Part shown: positions 16,367-23,945 of the stretch, piece by piece
How positions within the stretch are numbered: the stretch's first letter is position 1
Layout of the letters: every line of letters starts with the position of its first letter
DNA from: Streptomyces violaceoruber
GTDB lineage: Bacteria; Actinomycetota; Actinomycetes; Streptomycetales; Streptomycetaceae
Length of the DNA stretch: 64,000 nt
Assembly (NCBI GenBank): GCA_000720805.1
Contig: JODI01000003.1
Location: 1-64,000 of the forward strand
Direction of reading: 5' to 3'
Translations under genes and position numbers: made by a program
The notes under the pieces: model-generated
The model's input: the letters and a program-made list of their open reading frames with translations, nothing else
Databases searched by the model: none
Told to the model about the DNA's origin: nothing

Positions 16367-17106
16367 CCAGCCCCACCTCCGGCACCGCCGGCACCGGCCT
16401 CCGCACGGGCTTCGGCATCCCCGGCTTCGCGCATCCCCTGGTCGCCCCGGCCGAGTGGGCCGAACTGACCCGCCCCGGCACCCCGCTGCACTGGGTCGTC
16501 CTCAACATCGCGGGCAACGGCCCCGGCGCCCGCCCCGACCCGCAGTGTCTGGACGCTGCCGGACGCCTGCGCAACGCGGGCGTCCGGATCCTCGGTCACC
16601 TCGACGCCACCTACGGAGCCCGCCCCGGCGGGGAGCTGATCTCCGACGCGGGGCGCTACATCGACTGGTACCGGGTCGACGGCTTCCTCCTGGACCGCTG
16701 CCCGGCCGAACGTGTCGCGCTCCCCGAGGTCCGCCGTACGGTCAGCACGCTCCGCGCGATCCATGAGGACCCGCACATCGTCCTCGGCCACGGCACCCAC
16801 CCGTACCCCGGCTACCTCGAGAGCGCCGACCAGTTGGTCACGTTCTCCGGTTCCTGGAGCGACTACCGATGGTCCCAGGCGGCCGAGTGGACCGCCGACC
16901 ACCCGCCCGAGCGCTTCTGCCACTTCGTCCACGGTGTCCCGCGCGGCCACCTGGAGGAGGCCCTGCGCATCGCCCGCTGGCAGGGCGCCGCGACGATCTA
17001 CTTCACCGACCGCACGGACGGCGGGGGCCGCAGCGACCCCTGGGAGAGCATGCCCGGCTACTGGGACGACATCGTCTCGCGGATCGGAACAGGTGTCTCG
17101 GAATGA
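16354..17106 (+). CDS. spherulin-4 family protein, GH135-like (250 aa)
   Basis: Belongs to the spherulation-specific family 4 (PF12138), the fold of fungal Sph3 (GH135), which cleaves galactosaminogalactan. Visible family blocks: GFGIPGFAHPLV and WVVLNIAGNGPG near the N-terminus, GHLDATYGARP (about residues 83-93) and the acidic DGFLLDRCP (about 109-117), where the catalytic acid is expected. The length fits the family. No signal peptide is present, so it is predicted cytoplasmic unless exported by another route, which is odd for a matrix hydrolase. ATG 16354 follows GGAGGC and overlaps the epimerase by 13 bp. In this cluster it could trim or edit a hexosamine polymer (inference). Confidence 0.83.
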   Translation: MPHLTSPTSGTAGTGLRTGFGIPGFAHPLVAPAEWAELTRPGTPLHWVVLNIAGNGPGARPDPQCLDAAGRLRNAGVRILGHLDATYGARPGGELISDAGRYIDWYRVDGFLLDRCPAERVALPEVRRTVSTLRAIHEDPHIVLGHGTHPYPGYLESADQLVTFSGSWSDYRWSQAAEWTADHPPERFCHFVHGVPRGHLEEALRIARWQGAATIYFTDRTDGGGRSDPWESMPGYWDDIVSRIGTGVSE

Positions 17107-17169
17107 AGAAGCCCATGGCAGTGTTACGGGGAGAACAACTGTAGTGATTGACCGACCAACGGAGTCCCC

Positions 17170-18348
17170 GTGTCGCTGCCACCCCTGGTCGAGCCCGCTT
17201 CTGAGCTCACCGTAGACGAGGTCCGCAGGTACTCCCGCCACCTGATCATCCCCGACGTGGGGATGGACGGGCAGAAGCGGCTGAAGAACGCCAAGGTGCT
17301 CTGTGTGGGCGCCGGCGGCCTGGGCTCGCCGGCGCTGATGTACCTGGCCGCGGCGGGCGTGGGCACGCTCGGCATCGTGGAGTTCGACGAGGTCGACGAG
17401 TCGAACCTGCAGCGCCAGATCATCCACAGCCAGGCCGACATCGGCCGCTCCAAGGCTGAGTCCGCCCGTGACTCCGTCCTCGGCATCAACCCGTACGTGA
17501 ACGTGGTCCTTCACGAGGAGCGGCTCGAGGCCGACAACGTGATGGACATCTTCAGTCAGTACGACCTGATCGTCGACGGCACGGACAACTTCGCGACCCG
17601 CTACCTGGTCAACGACGCCTGCGTGCTGCTGAACAAGCCGTACGTGTGGGGGTCGATCTACCGCTTCGACGGCCAGGCCTCCGTCTTCTGGTCCGAGCAC
17701 GGTCCCTGCTACCGCTGCCTCTACCCGGAGCCCCCGCCGCCGGGCATGGTCCCCTCCTGCGCCGAGGGCGGCGTCCTGGGCGTGCTGTGCGCGTCCATCG
17801 GCTCCATCCAGGTCAACGAGGCCATCAAGCTGCTCGCCGGCATCGGTGAGCCGTTGGTCGGCCGGCTGATGATCTACGACGCCCTGGAGATGCAGTACCG
17901 GCAGGTCAAGGTGCGCAAGGACCCCAACTGCGCGGTCTGCGGCGAGAACCCCACCGTCACCGAGCTCATCGACTACGAGGCCTTCTGCGGCGTCGTCTCC
18001 GAGGAAGCCCAGGAGGCGGCCGCCGGCTCGACGATCACTCCCAAGCAGCTCAAGGAGTGGATCGACGACGGCGAGAACATCGAGATCATCGACGTCCGCG
18101 AGATCAACGAGTACGAGATCGTCTCCATCCCGGGCGCCAAGCTGATCCCGAAGAACGAGTTCCTCATGGGCACCGCCCTGGAGACCCTCCCGCAGGACAA
18201 GAAGATCGTCTTGCACTGCAAGACGGGTGTCCGCAGTGCGGAAGTCCTCGCGGTCCTGAAGTCCGCGGGCTTCGCCGACGCCGTGCACGTCGGCGGCGGC
18301 GTGATCGGCTGGGTCAACCAGATCGAGCCGGACAAGCCGGTGTACTGA
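17170..18348 (+). CDS. moeZ: MoeZ: sulfur-carrier adenylyltransferase/sulfurtransferase (392 aa)
   Basis: Activates and sulfurates ubiquitin-like sulfur carriers (MoaD, ThiS, CysO and secondary-metabolite carriers). The N-terminal E1-like domain (about residues 1-265) has GAGGLGSPALMYL for ATP, DEVDESNLQRQ, and two zinc-binding pairs (CYRC and CAVC). The C-terminal rhodanese domain (about 285-392) has the persulfide loop CKTGVRSAE. The length equals actinobacterial MoeZ/MoeBR. Start is GTG 17170, 8 bases after GGAG (CGGAGTCCCC). It is followed by a strong hairpin terminator and is likely monocistronic. moaE lies 36 kb away in the same window. Confidence 0.95.
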   Translation: MSLPPLVEPASELTVDEVRRYSRHLIIPDVGMDGQKRLKNAKVLCVGAGGLGSPALMYLAAAGVGTLGIVEFDEVDESNLQRQIIHSQADIGRSKAESARDSVLGINPYVNVVLHEERLEADNVMDIFSQYDLIVDGTDNFATRYLVNDACVLLNKPYVWGSIYRFDGQASVFWSEHGPCYRCLYPEPPPPGMVPSCAEGGVLGVLCASIGSIQVNEAIKLLAGIGEPLVGRLMIYDALEMQYRQVKVRKDPNCAVCGENPTVTELIDYEAFCGVVSEEAQEAAAGSTITPKQLKEWIDDGENIEIIDVREINEYEIVSIPGAKLIPKNEFLMGTALETLPQDKKIVLHCKTGVRSAEVLAVLKSAGFADAVHVGGGVIGWVNQIEPDKPVY

Positions 18349-18377
18349 TCGGCCCTCTGACTGACCAGCGCGACTGA

Positions 18378-18418
18378 AGAAGCCCACGGCTCTGACCAGG
18401 TCAGAGCCGTGGGCTTCT
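18378..18418. terminator. long hairpin terminator after moeZ
   Basis: A perfect 20-bp stem (18378-18397 with 18399-18418) with a minimal loop, 29 bp beyond the moeZ stop. No T-run is present, as is common in Streptomyces. Confidence 0.85.
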
Positions 18419-18688
18419 GTCGTTGCCGGTCGACGTCGGCTGACCTGCGTGTCCGAATCGCTGTGGGAGACCACGCTTTGGGACTGGTACGGGCCGGCCA
18501 CTCCGCTGCGTGCTCGGGATTCTGGAGCACTGGTTTGGAAGATCGCATATGCGGATCTCGGCTGACCTGGCGAGACGCTGACCTGCGGGTCCTTGCGCTG
18601 CTTGCCGAGGTTCCCCGTTGTTCCCCGCTGCATGCTGCTCGACCGGCCACGCTGGGGGCACGCCTACATCTCGTGTGCGCGCTGTGGC
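18419..18688. other. gene-free accessory spacer with repeated GCTGACCTG words
   Basis: No open frame here has coding bias. The words GGCTGACCTG or CGCTGACCTG occur at about 18438, 18561 and 18576, and GCTGACCT again at 19236. The stretch around 18590-18640 (TTGCCGAGGTTCCCCGTTGTTCCCC) resembles sequence often seen beside integrated elements in Streptomyces. It probably is the worn edge of a former insertion. Composition is less GC-rich than the surrounding core. Confidence 0.4.
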
Positions 18689-19156
18689 CTACGTCCCATC
18701 CCGATCCGGGACACACATCATGCGGTGAGCCGGCACGACGGGTTCACTGGGCAAGGGATCGACTCCGCGGACCCGTATTGCGACGATATCGGCCGCGATG
18801 CGGGATCGAGTCGGCAGTGGCGTCAAACGCCAGCGGAAGGCCTCCGGGACGTCTTTGGCGGGCAGTTCTACCGTGGCCAGACTGACCCACCGGTCGTAGT
18901 TCGTGGGGTACACGCGGACGAGTGCTCCGCATCTGGGGCAAGTGGGCGGTTCGATCCATGAGACGTCGTCCGGGTCGAGATCGGGCCTAGGGGCGGCTGT
19001 GGCCCCGTCGACGTCGGCCATCTCGTTGGCGAGCCTGTTCCAGCAGTCCTCACAGAGCTTGGCCATGAGCACGATTCGCCCTCGTTCGCGCACGGTCGGG
19101 CTTGCGCTACCGCAGCGATCACATACGAACTGGTCTTGATCTGATAAACCCCCCAT
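18689..19156 (-). CDS. DUF6083 domain protein with an early TTA codon (155 aa)
   Basis: Two zinc-knuckle pairs open the protein (CDRCGS at about residue 12, CEDC at 35), and a third follows (CPRCGALVRVYPTNYDRW, about 73-90). Then come the conserved VELPAKDVPEAFRWRL and DIVAIRVRGVDPLP blocks that mark DUF6083, an accessory Streptomyces family of unknown function. The fourth codon is TTA (Leu), read only by the bldA tRNA in Streptomyces, so expression may wait for late growth. The ATG at 19156 lacks a clear ribosome site; an internal ATG (residue 31) would lose the first zinc pair and the TTA. Less GC-rich surroundings indicate recent arrival. Confidence 0.72.
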   Translation of the reverse strand: MGGLSDQDQFVCDRCGSASPTVRERGRIVLMAKLCEDCWNRLANEMADVDGATAAPRPDLDPDDVSWIEPPTCPRCGALVRVYPTNYDRWVSLATVELPAKDVPEAFRWRLTPLPTRSRIAADIVAIRVRGVDPLPSEPVVPAHRMMCVPDRDGT

Positions 19157-19192
19157 GTGTCAAAGTGTGGTTGATTCCGACCGGATGCCAGT

Positions 19193-19236
19193 AGGGCGCG
19201 ATTTGGCCTTGTTTAGCGGTCACGTAGTCGCGCCCT
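19193..19236. repeat. 9-bp inverted repeat upstream of the DUF6083 gene
   Basis: AGGGCGCGA (19193-19201) and TCGCGCCCT (19228-19236) are separated by 26 bp. An outer imperfect pair (GATGCCAGT at 19184, ACTGGCGTC ending near 19260) extends it. It could be an operator, or part of an old recombination site of the islet. The rest of 19157-19456 shows no gene. Confidence 0.45.
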
Positions 19237-19456
19237 GCTGACCTTTGCCGACTGGCGTCATCTTCGTCAGGGCCGGTCATGTGGGGTCATGGACGTCGGC
19301 CAACTCGCTCTGGGCCTCAATGGGTCGTCCGTCGGTATGCGGCGCTGACCGCTGCTGATCCGCACCTGCGGTACAAACCTGGCCGCCCCTGGTGAACGGG
19401 GTCTGGGGGCGAAGCCCGTATCGAAGCCGGGTGTGAGCTTGTGACAGGATCCCGGA

Positions 19457-19867
19457 ATGCTGCGACTCACCGATTTCATTATCGACTGCCCGGACACGAT
19501 GAAGCTGGCGGCTTTCTACTCCGAGGTGACGGGCCGTCCGATCAAGGAAGGCAGCTCCGAGGACTGGGCCGGCATCCAGTTCGGCGAGATCGAGCTGGCA
19601 TTCATCCGTGTGGACGACTACCGCGCTCCGCAGTGGCCCGACAGCGAGCACCCCAAGCAGTTCCACCTCGACTTCGAAGTGGACGAGATCGAGTCCGAGC
19701 AGGCCCGCGTCCTCGACCTCGGCGCGACGCTGAGGCAGGACTTCATCGGCCCCAACGGCTACGGCTGGCAGGTGTACACCGACCCGATCGGCCACCCCTT
19801 CTGCCTGTGCCGCAACAAGGGCGTCATCTGGACCGACCAGGGCCCGGTCTGGCCCAAGCGCGACTGA
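19457..19867 (+). CDS. VOC superfamily (glyoxalase-like) protein (136 aa)
   Basis: Two babab modules of the vicinal oxygen chelate fold: LRLTDFIIDCPDTMKLAAFY...GRPI, then FHLDFEVDEIESEQARVLDLGA...YTDPIGHPFCL. Such proteins bind a metal for isomerase, dioxygenase or resistance functions, or merely bind ligands; nothing here fixes the substrate. ATG 19457 lies 6 nt after CAGGAT, a probable -10, with no ribosome site, so the mRNA may be leaderless. GC content and codon use match the core, in contrast with the islet on both sides. Confidence 0.85.
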   Translation: MLRLTDFIIDCPDTMKLAAFYSEVTGRPIKEGSSEDWAGIQFGEIELAFIRVDDYRAPQWPDSEHPKQFHLDFEVDEIESEQARVLDLGATLRQDFIGPNGYGWQVYTDPIGHPFCLCRNKGVIWTDQGPVWPKRD

Positions 19868-20141
19868 TTAGCCGCCCACTTCCTCACCCACCACTCTCCC
19901 CAGCCCCGCGCTCGCCCCTACGGACCCGCACCCGCGTACCGCGCTCCCTCCATCCCGGTGCCGGCCGATCCCCCGCCGGAGGCATGTTCCTGATCGGGCC
20001 GCGATATGCGGTGATCGACTCATGGCCACCGGCCCTGTCCATGTGGGCGCGCGTCGGCGCAGCGTGCGCGGAGCGGGCCGAAGGCAGGAGCGCAGCGCGC
20101 AGCGGAGCCGGGAAGCGCGCCCGGCGAAGCGGAGCGCAGCC
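19868..20141. other. non-coding spacer with an unusual GCGCAGCGGAGC-rich patch
   Basis: No supported gene. Bases 20055-20140 are a run of related words (GCGCAGC, GCGGAGC, GAGCGCAGC) with partial self-complementarity, sitting directly in front of a transposase fragment. It may be an inserted palindromic repeat or element end. Confidence 0.4.
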
Positions 20142-20231
20142 GGGTATGGGGTGTCACGGCAGTCGGTGCGTGCGTGGGTGCGCAAGTACGGGCAGCCGTG
20201 TCTGCCGGGGCCGGCGGACCGGTCGCATCGA
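20142..20231 (+). pseudogene. fragment of an IS481-type transposase helix-turn-helix
   Basis: About 29 codons read YGVSRQSVRAWVRKYG then LPGPADRSHR, matching the N-terminal helix-turn-helix and ADRSHR linker of IS481/IS3-like transposases. No DDE catalytic domain follows; the frame breaks into unrelated sequence after ADRSHR. No inverted repeats could be recognised. A second open stretch in another frame (20217-20352, DEILVRYEPGSEVHNAISK...) is of unknown origin. Confidence 0.5.
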
Positions 20232-20339
20232 CGAGATCCTCGTCCGCTACGAACCGGGCAGCGAAGTGCACAACGCGATCAGCAAGGTGCGGCCGTACTT
20301 CAAGGGTGCTGTCGAGCGGACTCGTGCCCGCATGGTTCA

Positions 20340-20652
20340 TCAGCTGATGTAGGGCTCTGCCGGGCCTGCCAATCCGTGCTCGATCCGCATCCGCATGGAC
20401 GGGTGGACGTTCAGCTCGTCCAGCTCGGGCGACGAACGCCACTTCTTTGCTCTCGCGGCTGGTCCGCAACTGGCCTCCGGTGATCCGGGCCGTGAAGCAG
20501 ATCGAGGACTGTCGGCGGACTTCGCCGTCGTCGTAGGCCATGACGTGGCCAGGGTTGGTGTAGAGGCCGACCAGCCCCGTCACCTCGACGTCGAAGCCGG
20601 TCTCCTCCTTGGTCTCGCGCACCGCTGCATCTGTGACGGCCCCGCCGACGTC
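20340..20652 (-). pseudogene. truncated and frameshifted NUDIX hydrolase
   Basis: On the minus strand, AAVRETKEETGFDVE is the second half of a NUDIX box, but the first half with its GG and Glu and the N-terminal strands are missing: the sequence begins right at the stop codon of the peptidase gene. The reading runs on to KEVAFVARA, then must shift frame to continue ELDELNVHPSMRMRIEHGLAG, ending with a stop at 20340-20342. So it has both a 5' truncation and an internal frameshift, and cannot be functional. An intact relative would be about 150 aa. Confidence 0.72.
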
Positions 20653-22198
20653 ATGAACAGACCTTGCCGTTCCTCGGCACCGAGCCGCTCAGCAGATACG
20701 CGTTCACCGTGGAGTCCACGCAGGCGCTCCCACGGCCGTACGCACCGTGACCCTGACCCCTCCAGGTGAGCATCACACCGACGTCCTCGCCCAGCTCGTC
20801 CGCCATCTTCCGGGTGCCCTCGTACGGCGTCGCCGGGTCGCCGGTGTTGCCCACGACCAGGATCGGTGCCGCGCCGGGAGCGCTCACCTCCGGTGTCTCG
20901 TACAGCCCGGCGACCGGCCAGTCGTGGCACCAGCCGGCCGTGTCCCAGCCGAGGAAAGGCCCGAACACGGGCGAGATCCTCTCGAACTCCGGCAACAGCT
21001 TCTTCGCCTTCTGGGCGGTCAGTCGCTGCTTGTTGTCCACGCACGATATGACCCGTTGCGCATGGGTCCCCGTGCCGTAGTGCCCCGAGGGGTCGCGGCC
21101 GTTGTAGTCGTCGGCGAGCGCCAGGAGCTCCGAACCGTCTCCCTGCTCCGCCGCGTCCAAGGCGCTGGTCAGGGTCGGCCAGCTCTCCTTGCTGTACAGC
21201 GGGCGGACGATGCCGATGAAGGCGAGGGCCTGCGTCAACTGCCGCCGAGACGACGTCGGCAGCGGGTTCGCGTCGAGCCTCTTCAGCAGGTCCGCGATCT
21301 TCCGCGAGCCCTGCCCGGGGTCCTGGCCGGTGGACTTCAGGTAGGCGTTCAGCGCCCGCTGGAAACCCCGGGCCTGGTTCTCGGCGTGACCCACGGTGTC
21401 GGCGCTCGGGTCGACGACCGCGTCGAGGACCAGCCGGCCCACGTTCCGCGGGAAGAGATGTGCGTACACCCCGCCCAGCTGGGTGCCGTAGGAGATGCCG
21501 AAGTAGTGCGTCTTCCGGTCGCCGAGGACCTGCCTCATCAGATCCATGTCGCGGGCGGTGTCGGTGGTCGAGACGTGCGCGAGCAGTTCGCCGGCGTCCT
21601 TCTCGCACCCCTTGCCGAAGGCGGTGGCGTTACGCAGGTAGGCCTGCTCTTCGGCCGAGGTGTCGGGGGTGATGTCGACCTTCTCGGCCGCCTGGATCTC
21701 CCTGTCGCCGAGGCAGCGGACACCCTCGCTGGCACCCACCCCGCGCGGGTCCCAGCTGACCAGGTCGTACCGCTCACGGAGCAGGGGGACGACGGCCGCG
21801 TAGCCGGGCATGGTGGAGACCCCGGAGCTGCCGGGGCCGCCGAAGTTGAACAGCAGCGAGCCGATGCGGTTCTCGCCCCGGGCCTTGGCGCGGATCAGCG
21901 CGAGCCCGATCGTCTTGCCGTGCGGCTTCGACCAGTCCAGCGGGACCTTGAGCGTCGCGCACTGCCAGTCGGCGCCCGGTGCGGAGAAGTCGGCGGTGGC
22001 CCTGCAGCGCCCCCAGTCGAGCCTCTGAGAGGTCAGCGAGGACGGCAGTGGGGAGGCCGCGATGGAGGAGCGGGCCGACGGCTGTGCCCGGCCGGTCCTC
22101 CCGCCGCTGGTGTCATCCCCCGACGAGCCGCCGCTGCACCCCGTCATCAGCAGACCGGCAGCGGCAAGCAGGGCCGTCCACCGTGCGAAACCCCTCAT
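20651..22198 (-). CDS. secreted tripeptidyl aminopeptidase, SlpD/SlpE type, paralog 1 (515 aa)
   Basis: A lipid-anchored serine peptidase of the S33 alpha/beta-hydrolase family that removes tripeptides from protein N-termini outside the cell. The signal peptide RGFARWTALLAAAGLLMTGC ends in a lipobox Cys. The catalytic Ser is in HYFGISYGTQLGG, the Asp in VVGNTGDPATPYEG and the His in GQGHGAYGRG. A C-terminal TAP-type region ends in a Cys likely disulfide-bonded. ATG 22198 follows GAGGGGGG. The next gene upstream is a paralog of the same build on the same strand. The stop directly abuts a broken NUDIX gene, so the natural 3' flank has been lost. Confidence 0.9.
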   Translation of the reverse strand: MRGFARWTALLAAAGLLMTGCSGGSSGDDTSGGRTGRAQPSARSSIAASPLPSSLTSQRLDWGRCRATADFSAPGADWQCATLKVPLDWSKPHGKTIGLALIRAKARGENRIGSLLFNFGGPGSSGVSTMPGYAAVVPLLRERYDLVSWDPRGVGASEGVRCLGDREIQAAEKVDITPDTSAEEQAYLRNATAFGKGCEKDAGELLAHVSTTDTARDMDLMRQVLGDRKTHYFGISYGTQLGGVYAHLFPRNVGRLVLDAVVDPSADTVGHAENQARGFQRALNAYLKSTGQDPGQGSRKIADLLKRLDANPLPTSSRRQLTQALAFIGIVRPLYSKESWPTLTSALDAAEQGDGSELLALADDYNGRDPSGHYGTGTHAQRVISCVDNKQRLTAQKAKKLLPEFERISPVFGPFLGWDTAGWCHDWPVAGLYETPEVSAPGAAPILVVGNTGDPATPYEGTRKMADELGEDVGVMLTWRGQGHGAYGRGSACVDSTVNAYLLSGSVPRNGKVCS

Positions 22199-22285
22199 CG
22201 CGATCCCCCCTCGCAGGCCTTCCGCTCTGTGCCGCGGATGGCTGTCCGGCCATGGTAGGCGGATCACGAGACGACCGAGGAGGCC

Positions 22286-22294
22286 TGTGGATAA
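22286..22294 (-). promoter_or_regulatory. isolated DnaA-box match
   Basis: TGTGGATAA, the complement of TTATCCACA, a classical DnaA box, lies 88 bp upstream of a peptidase start, between the two peptidase genes. It is a single site, so not an origin; it may titrate DnaA or regulate locally. Confidence 0.4.
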
Positions 22295-22326
22295 CGTTCT
22301 GACCTGCCCCTTTGTAGAGATGGGCG

Positions 22327-23877
22327 TCAGGAGCAGACCGTCCCGGCCGTCGGCAGCTTCCCGTCCAGCAGATAGCCGTTCACCGCGTTCCGCACGCACT
22401 CGTTCTCGGTGTCGTAGGCGCCGTGCCCCTGCCCCTTGTACGTCAGCTCGACTCCGACGCCCTTGCCGAGCGCGTCCACCATTTTCCGCGCGCCCCCGTA
22501 CGGCGTGGCGGGGTCGCCCGTGTTGCCCACGACGAGGATCGGCGCGGAACCGGGCGCGCTCACGTCCGGATGGTCGGCGGCACCCGGCACGTCCCAGTTG
22601 GTGCAGCTGACCATGCCCCAGGCGAGGAAGCCGCCGAACAGTGCCGACGCGGCCCGGAACTCGGGCAGCTTCCGCTCGACGTCGGCGGCGGTGTAGCGGG
22701 GTTTGTCGTCGGCGCAGTTGATGGAGATGTTGGCCGCGGCGATGTTGCTGTACTCACCGTTCTGGCTGCGTCCGTTCATCGAGTCGGACAGCGCCATCAG
22801 GATCTGGCCGTTCCCGTCGTACGCCTGCTCCAGGCCCTCGGTGAGGTATTCCCAGAAGTCCTTGGAGTACAGGGCCTGCGCGATGCCGTTGGTCGCAGCG
22901 GTCTGGGTCAGCCTGCGCGGGGCGATGCCCGGGAGCGGCTTGCTGTCGAGGCTCTTGAGCAGTGCGGCGATACGGTTCTGCACGTCCTTCGCGCTGTCGC
23001 CGATCGGGCAGTCCTCTGTCTTCGAGACGCAGTCCTCGGCGAAGTTGTCGAGGGCGAGCTGGAACCCCTTGGCCTGCCCGAGCGAGCCCTGTTCGACGTT
23101 CTGGGTGGGATCGACCACCCCGTCGAACACCGCGCGGCCGACCCGCCGGGGGAACAAGTGGGCGTAGACACCGCCGAGTTCGGTGCCGTACGAGATGCCG
23201 AAGTAGTGCAGCTTGGTGTCGCCGAGGACCTGGCGCATCAGCTCCATGTCGCGGGCCGCGTCGGTGGTGCGCACATGCGGCAGCAGCTTCTTGGAGTTCT
23301 CCTCGCAGGCCGCGTTGAACTCCTTGGTGTTGTCCAGCAGCTCGGTGCGTTCGGCAGCGTCGTCGGGCGTGGCGTCCTGCTGGAAGTACACGTCGAGCTG
23401 CGGGTCGTTCAGGCACTCCACGGGGGCACTGCGGCCGACGCCGCGCGGGTCGAAACTCACCAGGTCGTAGCGGGTGCGCAGGGTCGCGTAGTCCTCGCTG
23501 AAGGCGGGCAGGGTGGTGACGCCCGAGCCGCCGGGGCCGCCGAAGTTGAAGACCAGCGAGCCGATGCGCCTGCCCACGGGCCCGCTCGCCTTCGCCCGGA
23601 TCAACGCGAGATCGATCGTGTCGCCCTTGGGTTTCGCCCAGTCGAGGGGCGCCTTCATCGTGGCGCACTGCCACTCCTGGCCGCCAGGCAGGGGAGACGG
23701 GGGTTCACCGCCGCCCTCCGCCGCGGACGGCACCGGACAGTCCTCCCAGCTCAGCTTCTGTGCCGGCAGGTCCTGATCCTGGTCCTGGGAGTCGTCGCTG
23801 CACCCCGCCAGCACGGTGGCCAGCAGCAGGGCGGCGGCGGCCAGGGCAGCGGCGCGCGGCCGGGAGGGGTTGGGCAT
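22327..23877 (-). CDS. secreted tripeptidyl aminopeptidase, SlpD/SlpE type, paralog 2 (516 aa)
   Basis: Paralog of the downstream gene, with the same order of motifs: lipoprotein signal (RAAALAAAALLLATVLAGC, lipobox Cys), oxyanion segment NFGGPGGSGVTTLP, nucleophile in HYFGISYGTELGG, Asp in VVGNTGDPATPYGG and His in GQGHGAYDTENEC. It hydrolyses exported peptides and is membrane-tethered. ATG 23877 was chosen as the last start before the signal peptide; the frame is open far upstream only as a shadow of the next gene. 128 bp separate it from paralog 1, with no terminator seen. The two proteins are clearly homologous but diverged, so the duplication is old. Confidence 0.9.
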   Translation of the reverse strand: MPNPSRPRAAALAAAALLLATVLAGCSDDSQDQDQDLPAQKLSWEDCPVPSAAEGGGEPPSPLPGGQEWQCATMKAPLDWAKPKGDTIDLALIRAKASGPVGRRIGSLVFNFGGPGGSGVTTLPAFSEDYATLRTRYDLVSFDPRGVGRSAPVECLNDPQLDVYFQQDATPDDAAERTELLDNTKEFNAACEENSKKLLPHVRTTDAARDMELMRQVLGDTKLHYFGISYGTELGGVYAHLFPRRVGRAVFDGVVDPTQNVEQGSLGQAKGFQLALDNFAEDCVSKTEDCPIGDSAKDVQNRIAALLKSLDSKPLPGIAPRRLTQTAATNGIAQALYSKDFWEYLTEGLEQAYDGNGQILMALSDSMNGRSQNGEYSNIAAANISINCADDKPRYTAADVERKLPEFRAASALFGGFLAWGMVSCTNWDVPGAADHPDVSAPGSAPILVVGNTGDPATPYGGARKMVDALGKGVGVELTYKGQGHGAYDTENECVRNAVNGYLLDGKLPTAGTVCS

Positions 23878-23945
23878 GGTCCCATCCTGGAGCTGTCCCC
23901 GGGCGGACGCTCGGGGCACGGGCCGTAAGAGGGAGCGGGACACCC

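Noticed and set aside
15433..18633. 1066-residue minus-strand open frame over the epimerase, GH135-like and moeZ genes
   Set aside because: It is a shadow: third-base GC bias, motifs and ribosome sites belong to the plus-strand genes.
18419..20652. Complete integrative element or prophage
   Set aside because: No integrase, excisionase or att duplication was found; only fragments remain.
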